DNA from: Bowmanella pacifica
GTDB lineage: Bacteria; Pseudomonadota; Gammaproteobacteria; Enterobacterales; Alteromonadaceae
Assembly: GCF_014645355.1 (NCBI RefSeq)
Contig: NZ_BMLS01000009.1
Span: 1 to 64,000, forward strand
DNA length: 64,000 nt
Direction of reading: 5' to 3'
Part shown: positions 1 through 8,000 of the stretch, piece after piece
Layout: the number at the start of each line of letters is the position of its first letter
How positions within the stretch are numbered: the stretch's first letter is position 1
The notes under the pieces: model-generated
What the model was told of the DNA's origin: nothing
Databases searched by the model: none
What the model saw: the letters and a program-made list of their open reading frames with translations, nothing else
Translations under genes and position numbers: made by a program

Positions 1-21
1 AGAAAACCCAATAAATACCCC

Positions 22-60
22 ACAAAGAAAAATGCCAGTCAGCTTAACTGACTGGCATTA
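22..60 (-). terminator. Rho-independent terminator of the ybbA-ybbP operon
   Basis: A perfect 12-bp inverted repeat (31-42 with 48-59) has a 5-nt loop and, read on the minus strand, is followed by a T-rich run (TTTTTC then TTT). It lies just downstream of the stop of the minus-strand permease gene. Confidence 0.85.
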
Positions 61-79
61 GGCTTTCGCCCGTTTCTTA

Positions 80-2602
80 TTAAATCATACGCCTAAGCAG
101 CTCACTGGTATTAAAGGACAACAGCCGCCAGCAACTAAGCGCGCCCAGAATACCAACCACCAGCGCGCCCACCAGCGGCGCCAGCAACCAGAAATTCCAG
201 TGAATACTCGCCTGCATATTAAATATCTGGGTCTGCAGCATATACAACGCCAGCTCATTAGCCATGGCCGCCATTAAACCGGCTACCAGACCAATAATCA
301 CAAACTCCATCACCACACTCATACGGATCAGCAGCCCTTTGGCCCCGAGAGTACGGAGTATGGCCAGCTCCTGCATGCGCTCATCCATACTGGACTGAAC
401 CTGCGCCACCAGCACTAAGGTACCGGCACACAAAACCAGCACCAAAATGAACTCTACGGCCATGGACACCTGCTCGACGATACTGCGTAACTGATTAATA
501 CGTGCATCCACATCAAACAGGCTGACGGTGGGAAACGGTGCCATTAATCCGGCCAATTCCGGCTTTTTATCGCTGTCTAAGTGAAAACTGGTGATATAAG
601 TGGGCGAAAAGTTGGCCATACTGCGCGGTTCCAACACAAAGAAGAAATTCGGCTGCATGGTTTGCCAATTCACTTCACGGACGCTGGTCACTTTTGCCTG
701 CACCACCTCACTGCCGATATTAAAGGTCAGCATATCCCCCATCTTAATATCCAGGCGCTGCGCCACTTCTTTTTCCACCGAGACTCTGGGCGTATCGCTG
801 GCGGCTTCATCACCATGCCATTGACCTTGTACGACATGGTTTTCATGCTGCAGGCTGTTACTCCAGGTCAGGTTTGCTTCACGTCCCAGCCCCTGACGTC
901 CGCGGGTATTACTGTCGTCTTCCTTGCTGACATCGGTGCGGATCGTCTCTTGGTTAATCGCCGCAAAGCGCCCTCGGACCACCGGATAAAACTGCTCAAT
1001 ATCCACACCACGCTCGGCAAAATGCTGCTCTAGTGTCGGTAACTGCTGCTCGGTGATATTGATCATAAAATAGTTCGGCGTACCTTCAGGTAGCTGGTTT
1101 CGCCATTGCTGTACCATATCGTTGCGCATCACCAGCACCACTAGCAGCAGCATAATAGTTACCGCGAAGCTGATCAGTTGCACCGAGTTATCCATGGCCC
1201 GGCGGGATATACGCGCCCAGGCAAGTTGCCAGGCCCCCATTCGCCCCTGCCCCAGCTTTCGCCCTATTGCAATCAGACCCAAGGTCACCAGCATTAACGA
1301 CACCACCAGCAGCAGTCCACTCCCCAGCAGGATGGCACTGATTTTCAGATTGCCGCTGTAGGCCCACATCAACAAGAAAATAGCCAGGCCAGCGGCACCA
1401 AACTGTAATCCTTTGGAGCCCATGCCGGCACCTAAGTCCCGCCGCAAGACCCTAAGAGGCGGCACAGAAAACAGCCTTAACAGGGGATACAGGGAAAACA
1501 GCATGGCACAGACCAGGCCGGTAAATACCGCGATAAAGAATGGCCGCCAGTACCAGGCATCCAGCGCCACCGGCACTTTATCGGCAATCAGACTGGCGAT
1601 AAGTTGCTGGATGGCATAGCCCACAACACCCCCTGCCAGAATGCCAAGCAAGGTAATAAACAGGATTTGCAGCAAGTAAATCCGTCTAACCATGGCAGCC
1701 GGGGCGCCCAGGGTTTTCATAATGGCGACCGGGTCGTAATGGCGCTGACTGTAACGCTGCGCGGCCACGGCAATGGAGACTGCCGCCAACACAATGGCCA
1801 ACAAACTGGCCAGCAGGAAATACTGCTCGGCGCGTTTCACCGACCGCCCCAGAGGGGAATCCTCGTCTTTCACCGAGCGCCAGTAATGCAGTTCACGGTT
1901 AAGCTGGGGTTTAAGGTAGGCATAATAATCTTCCAGCGCACTATCATCACCAGCAAACAGGTAATCGTAGTCGGTACGACTGCCCGGCCCGGTCACATTA
2001 GTCGCTGGCAGGTCGGCCAGGTTCATTAGCACCACAGGATCGCCGCCAAACAGGTTAAAGCCCCCGTCCGGCAATTCAATCACGGCTTTGCTGACCACAA
2101 AGGCTTTATCGCCTATTTCCAGCTCGTCGCCCAGTGATATACCCAACACCTGAAACAACCGCGAGCCAATCCAGACCTCCCCCGGGGCGGGTAAGGCACG
2201 GGTTTCTTGTGGCAGACCAAAAGGTGTATCCGAGACCTTGACCACGCCTTTTAGGGGATAGAACTCATCTACGGCCCTCACATCTGCCAGCATCATCTTG
2301 TCATTGGCAAACGCCATGGAGCGTAATTGATTACGCTGTGATACCGCCAGCCCGCGTTCACGGGCCTCATCCAGCCAGGCCTGTGGTACGGGTTTATCCG
2401 ACCCCAACATGCGGTCGGCAGCCAGAAACTCAGCACTTCGGTCAGACAGCGCAGTTTGCAGACGTTCACTGAACAAAGACAATGACAGTACCGAGGCCAC
2501 CGACAACACAATGGCCAGCAAAATAACCGTCAGTTCCCCTCGCCTCGCTTCATGACGAAACAATCGCCATGACAGGCTCAGTGCCATTGAATTACCCAAC
2601 AT
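80..2602 (-). CDS. ybbP: YbbP-type ABC transporter permease (FtsX-like)
   Basis: Large inner-membrane permease of 840 residues, the usual length for YbbP. It should work with the ATPase encoded just upstream as a MacB-like machine that handles envelope substrates rather than importing solutes; the substrate is unknown. The N-terminus (LSWRLFRHEARRGELTV) leads into the first membrane segment, followed by a long periplasmic region, two FtsX-type membrane bundles (about residues 260-380 and 710-830) and a second periplasmic domain between them. The start at 2602 overlaps the end of ybbA by 11 bp and has a good ribosome site (GGAAGG, 8 nt upstream). An ATG at 2587 (MALSLSWR) is a possible shorter start with a weaker site. 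The overlap indicates translational coupling. Confidence 0.9.
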   Translation of the reverse strand: MLGNSMALSLSWRLFRHEARRGELTVILLAIVLSVASVLSLSLFSERLQTALSDRSAEFLAADRMLGSDKPVPQAWLDEARERGLAVSQRNQLRSMAFANDKMMLADVRAVDEFYPLKGVVKVSDTPFGLPQETRALPAPGEVWIGSRLFQVLGISLGDELEIGDKAFVVSKAVIELPDGGFNLFGGDPVVLMNLADLPATNVTGPGSRTDYDYLFAGDDSALEDYYAYLKPQLNRELHYWRSVKDEDSPLGRSVKRAEQYFLLASLLAIVLAAVSIAVAAQRYSQRHYDPVAIMKTLGAPAAMVRRIYLLQILFITLLGILAGGVVGYAIQQLIASLIADKVPVALDAWYWRPFFIAVFTGLVCAMLFSLYPLLRLFSVPPLRVLRRDLGAGMGSKGLQFGAAGLAIFLLMWAYSGNLKISAILLGSGLLLVVSLMLVTLGLIAIGRKLGQGRMGAWQLAWARISRRAMDNSVQLISFAVTIMLLLVVLVMRNDMVQQWRNQLPEGTPNYFMINITEQQLPTLEQHFAERGVDIEQFYPVVRGRFAAINQETIRTDVSKEDDSNTRGRQGLGREANLTWSNSLQHENHVVQGQWHGDEAASDTPRVSVEKEVAQRLDIKMGDMLTFNIGSEVVQAKVTSVREVNWQTMQPNFFFVLEPRSMANFSPTYITSFHLDSDKKPELAGLMAPFPTVSLFDVDARINQLRSIVEQVSMAVEFILVLVLCAGTLVLVAQVQSSMDERMQELAILRTLGAKGLLIRMSVVMEFVIIGLVAGLMAAMANELALYMLQTQIFNMQASIHWNFWLLAPLVGALVVGILGALSCWRLLSFNTSELLRRMI

Positions 2603-3308
2603 GACGCTGCCCTTCCACCGCCGTTACCGAAGTATCTTCCAGCACCCCACCCTGCATTTTCAACTGCCGCTGACAACGAGCGGCTAGCTCATTGTCATGG
2701 GTAACCAGAATCAGCGTGGTGCCAAGTTGCTGGTTTAAATCAAACAGCAGATTTTCAATTTTTTCGCCGTTAGCCGCATCCAGATTCCCTGTGGGCTCAT
2801 CAGCAAACAGGATTTTTGGCCGGGTAATAAAGGCCCTGGCAATAGCCACCCGTTGCTGCTCCCCGCCACTTAACTGGTTAGGATAATGGCTGCCACGATG
2901 TGACAAGCCCACCTGCTCAAGGGCCTCCTGGGCACGCTTGCGGGCATCCTTTAAACCGGCAATCTCGGCTGGCAGCATAATATTTTCTAGCGCCGTCAGA
3001 CTCTGCACCAACATAAAGCTTTGGAAGATAAAGCCAACCTTTTCACCGCGCAGGCGAGCCCGCTGCTCTTCATCCATAGTATGCAAGGGTTGGTTATCCA
3101 GATAAATCTCGCCACTGGAGACCTGGTCCAGACCGGCGAGCAATCCCAGCAAGGTCGATTTTCCCGAACCTGACGCGCCAACAATGGCAACAGTCTCGCC
3201 AGCCTTGACATCAAAACTGATAGGTTGAAGGATCTGTAACTCACCCTGGCTGGTTGTCACTGTTTTGGTAATGGCCTTGGTACTTATCATATTGGAGGTC
3301 AACGTCAT
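2592..3308 (-). CDS. ybbA: YbbA-type ABC transporter ATP-binding protein
   Basis: Cytoplasmic ATPase of the LolD/MacB/YbbA group, partner of the permease that follows it. Visible motifs are Walker A (GASGSGKS), the Q-loop region (FIFQSFML), the signature LSGGEQQR, Walker B (ILFADEPTG) and the switch His in LVTHD. The length (238 residues from ATG 3308) fits the family. Two starts are possible: ATG at 3308, or a TTG at 3326 preceded by AGGA, which would add six residues and run into the tesA coding sequence. The gene is head-to-head with tesA, the same neighbourhood as ybbA/tesA in Escherichia coli. Confidence 0.92.
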   Translation of the reverse strand: MTLTSNMISTKAITKTVTTSQGELQILQPISFDVKAGETVAIVGASGSGKSTLLGLLAGLDQVSSGEIYLDNQPLHTMDEEQRARLRGEKVGFIFQSFMLVQSLTALENIMLPAEIAGLKDARKRAQEALEQVGLSHRGSHYPNQLSGGEQQRVAIARAFITRPKILFADEPTGNLDAANGEKIENLLFDLNQQLGTTLILVTHDNELAARCQRQLKMQGGVLEDTSVTAVEGQRHVG

Positions 3309-3309
3309 C

Positions 3310-3927
3310 GTGTATTCAGCTCTCAAGGTTATCCTGATTGTTATACCCCTGCTGTGCTTTTCGGATCAATTAAAGGCGGCGCAGGTCAAATTACTGGTGT
3401 TAGGTGACAGCCTAAGCGCAGCCTATGGTATGAAGCAAGAACAAGGCTGGGTGAGTTTGTTACAAAATTCGTGGCAGGACGATGGGATCACTATAGTCAA
3501 CGCTGCCATCAGTGGCGAAACCACAGACGGCGGGTTGGCTCGCCTGCCCCGCTTACTTAAGCAGCACCAACCCAGCCATCTGCTCATTGAATTAGGGGGA
3601 AATGATGGTTTACGTGGTTACCCGGTAGATAAATTTAAAGCCAATATTGAAGCCATGATTGCACTGGCCCGCAAAGAAGATGTGGTGGTACTGCTGCAAA
3701 AAATGCAGATCCCCACTAATTACGGCAGACGCTATACGCAAATGTTCACAGACAGTTTCGATCAGCTTGCCAAAGCCAACGATGTGCCGCTGCTACCCTT
3801 TTTACTTGAAGAGGTCGCCCTTAATCCTGAACTGATGCAAAAAGACCGTATTCACCCGAACGAAGAAGCACAGCCCCTGATTGCGGAATTTATGCGCCAG
3901 CAACTGGAGCCACTTTTAACCAAGTAG
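3310..3927 (+). CDS. tesA: Acyl-CoA thioesterase I / lysophospholipase L1 (TesA), periplasmic
   Basis: SGNH-family hydrolase that cleaves acyl thioesters and lysophospholipids in the periplasm. The proposed GTG start at 3310 has GGAGG 11 nt upstream and gives 205 residues. Residues 5-24 form a signal peptide ending KAA, with cleavage probably before Gln25. The nucleophile Ser34 sits in GDSLSAAYG (block I); block III is GGNDG; the catalytic Asp-His pair is in DRIHPN near the C-terminus. The frame is open further upstream, but that part lies inside ybbA and would bury the signal peptide, so the GTG is preferred. Only 1 bp separates this start codon from the ATG of ybbA, so each gene's promoter must lie within the other's coding sequence or overlap it. 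Confidence 0.93.
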   Translation: MYSALKVILIVIPLLCFSDQLKAAQVKLLVLGDSLSAAYGMKQEQGWVSLLQNSWQDDGITIVNAAISGETTDGGLARLPRLLKQHQPSHLLIELGGNDGLRGYPVDKFKANIEAMIALARKEDVVVLLQKMQIPTNYGRRYTQMFTDSFDQLAKANDVPLLPFLLEEVALNPELMQKDRIHPNEEAQPLIAEFMRQQLEPLLTK

Positions 3928-3984
3928 TCGCAAGATGAACTACACTCTATCAACCATCAGGATTGAATAACGAGGTGAGTGAAG

Positions 3985-4164
3985 ATGGAAATTGGATCAG
4001 TAGCCGGTGCCAATGTGCAGACGGTTCAGCCACAGCCCCGACAAGAGCAGCAACAGGATGTGCGTCAGGCCGATCAGCAGCAGCGCCAAGCTGAATTAGA
4101 AGTTCAGCGCAGTCAACCCGACCCCAACCAGCGAGTGGGTACACTGGTGAATACTCAAGCCTAG
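3985..4164 (+). CDS. Small Gln-rich hypothetical protein (59 aa)
   Basis: Unrecognised small protein. The ATG at 3985 has a good ribosome site (GAGGTG, 7 nt upstream); a GTG at 3979 is an alternative. The product is very hydrophilic: 16 of 59 residues are Gln, concentrated in the middle (for example QEQQQDVRQADQQQRQAELE), between a start MEIGSVAGANV and an end GTLVNTQA that look like defined caps. No signal peptide or membrane segment is seen. It lies alone between tesA and a strong terminator, so it is probably a complete gene. The Gln-rich core could be a short amphipathic or coiled helix. Function is unknown. Confidence 0.6.
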   Translation: MEIGSVAGANVQTVQPQPRQEQQQDVRQADQQQRQAELEVQRSQPDPNQRVGTLVNTQA

Positions 4165-4200
4165 TAGCGGCAACACCAGAGTCTGAATTAAACCCCATAG

Positions 4201-4227
4201 AAAAAAAGCGCCCGCAGGCGCTTTTTT
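4201..4227. terminator. Bidirectional rho-independent terminator
   Basis: GCGCC (4208-4212), a 4-nt loop and GGCGC (4217-4221) are flanked by seven A on the left and six T on the right. It can stop transcription from both sides: the small plus-strand gene and the minus-strand amidohydrolase ending at 4231. Confidence 0.9.
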
Positions 4228-4230
4228 GAT

Positions 4231-5502
4231 TTAGGGACGCATATACTGATGCGGCGTATCTCGCTCCAGAGTCAAATAGCGATCTCTGAGCTTGGTTTGA
4301 CGGGATTCCACCTTAATAGGTTGCCCTTTTATCAGTACCTGCTCAGGGGCATGCATTACTTCCAGCGGATCCCCTGACCATATCACCAGATCAGCAACCT
4401 TACCCTTCTCCAAGCTGCCATAATCCTTATCAATACCAAACAACTTAGCGGTATTAATGGTCAGTGCAGCCAGGCCATCCTGCCAGGGCAAACCATTGGC
4501 CACCGCATTACCAGCGTGCTGGGTAGCCAGTCGCAAGTTATGGGTATCCACCCCAATAGATACTTGCACGCCAGCGGCGTCTAAGCGACCGGCATTGGCC
4601 ATAGTTGAGCCCAGCATATCAAAGGCATAGGGCAGGTTTGGCTCTGGATCGAGAATGACAGGGACCCGAGCTTCAGCAATCTCACCGGCAATTCGCCAAC
4701 CTTCGGTAGCACGTAATAGCGCCAGATTGATCTTCGGATGTCGTGCTTTAAAGGCCAGAACCTGACGGATATCAGACACGCGCCGCGCATCCACAACCAA
4801 CAGCATCTTGCCTGTAACCACAGGAATCAGCGCATTAACATCCATCTTACTCAACTGACCATGCCACTCGTCCTTAGGCCCAAGCGCTCTGCCTTTTAGT
4901 GACTGCGCCTCAGCAATGGCATTTTCAATTTGCGGCCACAGGGCGGCGCGGCTGCCACCTGCGTCATCGGCCCCAGCATTACTGACAGACACCGTCATAA
5001 AGGCTTTGGCTTTAACCAGGTTGTCATCGTCTCCCAGGCTGATGATGGCGCCCTGACCGCCAAATAGGGTATGAGTACTGGACATACCGGTCGCCGCCAG
5101 GGTAAAGCCTTCAATACGCGTCACATCCACCACCGAGTTATCGGGGTTGATGGCATAGGAAACATCCAATGCGGCACCCGCTTTGGAAAAATCCTGCGGT
5201 TTATAACTGGCATCCACAGTACCGGCAGAAGAACCCACTTCCACCAGCCCCACTGAGGTATAGGCCCCCATCAAACCAGGAGTAACAATTTTCCCCTTGG
5301 CATCAATGACACGAAAATGCGCGGGGATCTCAATCCCTTCACCAATGGCTTCGATGCGGCCATCGCGGATCAATACCGTAGCATTGTTTACACTGCCCTG
5401 CTCAGATAGGGTATGGACATAGCCTCCCACCACGGCAATGTTGTCTGCCTGCGCGGTCAGGCTTAGCAGACCGGTGAGTAAGGCGATACTGGTCTTTTTC
5501 AT
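4231..5502 (-). CDS. Exported amidohydrolase-fold protein lacking the metal HxH
   Basis: COG1228-like (imidazolonepropionase-related) amidohydrolase-fold protein of 423 residues with a signal peptide (MKKTSIALLTGLLSLTAQA, cleavage after AQA). The N-terminal beta-sandwich and the C-terminal LEKGKVADLVIWSGDPLE stretch are typical of the family. Where active members read TPGxxDxHxH, this one reads TPGLMGAYTSVGL, so both metal-ligand histidines are missing. The later metal-ligand region is also not recognisable, although GVDTHN keeps an Asp. It is probably catalytically inactive or uses a different chemistry. It overlaps the upstream gene by 4 bp (ATGA), so the two are translated together; one possibility is a heteromer in which only the partner is catalytic. 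Confidence 0.85.
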   Translation of the reverse strand: MKKTSIALLTGLLSLTAQADNIAVVGGYVHTLSEQGSVNNATVLIRDGRIEAIGEGIEIPAHFRVIDAKGKIVTPGLMGAYTSVGLVEVGSSAGTVDASYKPQDFSKAGAALDVSYAINPDNSVVDVTRIEGFTLAATGMSSTHTLFGGQGAIISLGDDDNLVKAKAFMTVSVSNAGADDAGGSRAALWPQIENAIAEAQSLKGRALGPKDEWHGQLSKMDVNALIPVVTGKMLLVVDARRVSDIRQVLAFKARHPKINLALLRATEGWRIAGEIAEARVPVILDPEPNLPYAFDMLGSTMANAGRLDAAGVQVSIGVDTHNLRLATQHAGNAVANGLPWQDGLAALTINTAKLFGIDKDYGSLEKGKVADLVIWSGDPLEVMHAPEQVLIKGQPIKVESRQTKLRDRYLTLERDTPHQYMRP

Positions 5503-6914
5503 TTTACGTCTCCTTCACCGGGTTGGCCTAACTCAAAGTCTGACACCGGCCAGCTGTCTGGGCGCTGGCGATCGAATGCCAATCCACCATCAATGTATAC
5601 CCGTTCGGCCTGCGCATAACTTGAAAACGGATCGGCGCTCCACAATACCAGATCGGCATTTTTGCCCACTTCCAGCGAGCCGGTTTTATCAAAGATGCCG
5701 AGGGATTTGGCCGGATTGGCTGACAGCCACTGCCAGGCCACCGCTTTACTAATATCAATACCGGCACGCTGACCATCACCTAGTGCCTTGGCCGCCTCCT
5801 GATTTAATCGCTGAATGCCCAGGTCACTATCCGAATGCACAATGGCGCACGCACCCGCTTTATGTACCATGGGGATATTCTCACGGATACCGTCATAGGC
5901 TTCCATTTTAAAGCCCCACCAATCCGCCCACATAGCAGAACACACCTGGTCATCGGCTAACCGGTCGGCAATTTTGTAGGCTTCAACCGCATGCTGGAAG
6001 GAGGTGATTTTGTAATCAAACTCTTTCATCAAATCCAGCATGGTGCCCATATCATCAGCCCGGTAACAGTGCATATGCACCAGGATTTCGCCATTCAATA
6101 CCCCGGCCAGGGTATCCAGGGTTAAATCACGTTTAGGCGGCGTGGGGTTCTTACCAGCTTTATGCTCTTGGGTATATTTATCCCATTTACGTTGGTAGTC
6201 CTGCGCATCAGACCAGGCCTGGCGATAGCCTGCCACGTTACCCATACGGGTGGCAGGTCCACCCTTATTGCCATACACCCGCTTGGGGTTTTCGCCACAC
6301 GCCATCTTCAGGCCGTAAGGAGCATCAGGGAATTTCATATCCTGAATGGTGCGACCGGGCAGGTTCTTGACGGTCACGGAACGACCGCCCACCAGGTTAG
6401 CCGAGCCTGGCAGAATTTGCAGTGCTGTTACCCCGCCGGCCAATGCGCGACGAAAACCCGGGTCTTGAGGCCAAATAGAATGCTCAGCCCAAACCTGCGC
6501 CGTTACCGGTTTGGTCATTTCATTTCCGTCGGAGTGAGAAGGGCCGTCCGGTGTGGCATACACCCCTAAATGACTATGTGCATCGATAATACCCGGGGTG
6601 AGCCATTTGCCTTTACCGTCAATAACAATGGCATCCTGCGGGGCGTCAACGTCGCTGCCCACTGCCACGATTTTACCGTCTTGAAAAAGTACCGAGCCCT
6701 TATCAATCTGCCCACCCAGCCCGTCTAAAATACTGACATTGGTAATTAAGGTGGCAGGTGAAGGGAGTGCCTGGTAAGTACTGGGATAGGGGTCTTTATT
6801 AATCTCGACCAGTGGCGCCGAGGCTTCTTTTTCAGCCTTCTGACCGCAGGCGGCCAGCACCGCCATTGTCAGGGTAGCCAATAGCAAGCGCCCTGTTTGT
6901 TGTTGTTTTGTCAT
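5499..6914 (-). CDS. Amidohydrolase lipoprotein (COG1228-like)
   Basis: Lipid-anchored periplasmic amidohydrolase, first gene of a two-gene operon. The start at 6914 is preferred because AGGGA lies 5 nt upstream and it places a lipoprotein signal correctly (lipobox LAAC, Cys23); an in-frame start at 6968 would put 18 extra residues before the signal. Metal-binding motifs of the superfamily are present: DAHSHLG (strand 1), HMHC (later His pair), SFQHAVE and HSDSD near the C-terminus, then LEVGKNADLVLWS. Length is 471 residues. The substrate cannot be told from sequence; relatives include dipeptidases and imidazolonepropionases. It is coupled to the HxH-less paralogue by a 4-bp overlap. Confidence 0.88.
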   Translation of the reverse strand: MTKQQQTGRLLLATLTMAVLAACGQKAEKEASAPLVEINKDPYPSTYQALPSPATLITNVSILDGLGGQIDKGSVLFQDGKIVAVGSDVDAPQDAIVIDGKGKWLTPGIIDAHSHLGVYATPDGPSHSDGNEMTKPVTAQVWAEHSIWPQDPGFRRALAGGVTALQILPGSANLVGGRSVTVKNLPGRTIQDMKFPDAPYGLKMACGENPKRVYGNKGGPATRMGNVAGYRQAWSDAQDYQRKWDKYTQEHKAGKNPTPPKRDLTLDTLAGVLNGEILVHMHCYRADDMGTMLDLMKEFDYKITSFQHAVEAYKIADRLADDQVCSAMWADWWGFKMEAYDGIRENIPMVHKAGACAIVHSDSDLGIQRLNQEAAKALGDGQRAGIDISKAVAWQWLSANPAKSLGIFDKTGSLEVGKNADLVLWSADPFSSYAQAERVYIDGGLAFDRQRPDSWPVSDFELGQPGEGDVK

Positions 6915-7058
6915 GATATCCCTGTAAGTCCGCGCGGGTTCACCGCTTATGGTTTTAGGAAAAATCAATACAACAAATTAACTAAACTGGATCAAGCTCA
7001 TTGCGACAGTCTGTTGACTGATACAGACCATCGGTTTAAGTGCAGTGACTCATATTTG
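6915..7058. other. Intergenic region between the amidohydrolase operon and the island
   Basis: This is the non-coding part between the amidohydrolase start and the left inverted repeat. It must hold the promoter of the minus-strand amidohydrolase operon. I see AT-rich stretches but no promoter boxes I would commit to. With the repeat and leader of the next gene (to 7264), this makes a 350-bp gap without a gene. Confidence 0.4.
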
Positions 7059-7123
7059 ATCTGACACTTATGCTAGGAATGTTAGACTCGACCTGACAGT
7101 CAGCAAAGAGCGAAAAACGGACA
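7059..7123 (+). repeat. Left terminal inverted repeat of the island
   Basis: Blocks at 7059-7069 (ATCTGACACTT), 7091-7101 (ACCTGACAGTC) and 7116-7123 (AACGGACA). The same blocks with the same spacing occur inverted at 11399-11463. A further ACCTGACAG occurs at 7242-7250, and a TGTCCGT (7139-7145) forms a local inverted repeat with ACGGACA. Confidence 0.65.
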
Positions 7124-7264
7124 CTGATTAGCTCATTGGTGTCCGTCTGCTTAAGACAAATTGCAGCCGTTCGGGCTGATGCTCATCGAATCGATCCGCT
7201 TTATTTTTCACCAGCCAGTTTTGCGAACTCCTAAGTGTATGACCTGACAGCGTAAAGCTGTAAT

Positions 7265-7786
7265 ATGCCATTAGTGATTCATTTACATGATAAGTTTCAA
7301 GAAGCCATGATCGAGGAATTTCGGACAATTAAGAAGGAACAAACGGAAAGAGCTTTAGTGTACGAGGCCGCCGAGTCGAATGAAATGGCATATCTATCCT
7401 TATGGGCCGTTTTGGAAAAGGGATTGAAAATCATAGAAGTGGTTCGAAAGCGTGAAGAATTATACGAACAAGTATGTGCTTGGAAGGATTATCTTGACGG
7501 CCAGAACAACAAGCAACCGTCTGCTATCAAATCGTTTTCGCTCCAAGAGCCGGAAAAGATTCCTGATGTTAAGGTTATTTCAGGGTATATGGGTGGTCTT
7601 CCAGTAGTAACTGAAATCATGAATACACAAAGTAAAAACGGCTCAACAAAGTGGCGTGATAGAAGGAACAGAATAGCTCATCAGGCAGCACCATTTGGTT
7701 CAAACGAAAAATATGAAGAATTTAGAGATAAGATTTGCACCGGGATCGATGAGATGGAAAAGGCAATCATTGATTATGAAACTTAA
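7265..7786 (+). CDS. HEPN-motif protein 1 (putative RNase-like toxin)
   Basis: Protein of 173 residues, mostly helical. Near the C-terminus it has R134-N-R-I-A-H139, a match to the RNxxxH motif of HEPN-domain ribonucleases, preceded by basic residues (WRDRR). HEPN proteins are common RNA-cutting effectors in toxin-antitoxin, abortive-infection and other defence systems, but related folds also occur as non-nucleases. The ATG at 7265 has no strong ribosome site; an ATG at 7307 is an alternative. There is no adjacent co-directional antitoxin: the next gene downstream is on the other strand. Codon use is AT-richer than the flanking chromosome. The family call rests on the motif and helical character only. 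Confidence 0.6.
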   Translation: MPLVIHLHDKFQEAMIEEFRTIKKEQTERALVYEAAESNEMAYLSLWAVLEKGLKIIEVVRKREELYEQVCAWKDYLDGQNNKQPSAIKSFSLQEPEKIPDVKVISGYMGGLPVVTEIMNTQSKNGSTKWRDRRNRIAHQAAPFGSNEKYEEFRDKICTGIDEMEKAIIDYET

Positions 7787-7891
7787 TAATATTGGCGGTA
7801 GTGACGGTCTGGTAATCGCTCTTTCCGGACTTAACTATTCACGACGCCGAAGGGCAACTTTACGTTCACTGTTGCCAAGCGGCCAGCCCCA

Positions 7892-7918
7892 ACAGTCAGT
7901 TTCAGACAAACTTCGGAC
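7892..7918 (+). repeat. Internal copy of the island end motif
   Basis: ACAGTCAG (7892-7899), 14 nt, CGGAC (7914-7918). The same two blocks with the same 14-nt spacing occur in the left end (7096-7122) and, as ACAGTCTG, inverted in the right end. It lies in the 214-bp gap between HEPN gene 1 and the convergent winged-helix gene, in which I see nothing else. Confidence 0.45.
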
Positions 7919-8000
7919 CTTCGCGTGTCGAGTAAAAGAGTAACCGTCACGCTAATTTATCGAAGCTGGAGTATGTCGACTAAAGTGGTGGCGATTCAAA

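Noticed and set aside
3950-4198. 82-codon minus-strand frame opposite the Gln-rich gene
   Set aside because: Shadow of the plus-strand gene, which has the good ribosome site and terminator.
7128-7328. 66-codon minus-strand frame at the island's left end
   Set aside because: It overlaps the HEPN gene start and the inverted-repeat region, has no ribosome site and no protein-like pattern.
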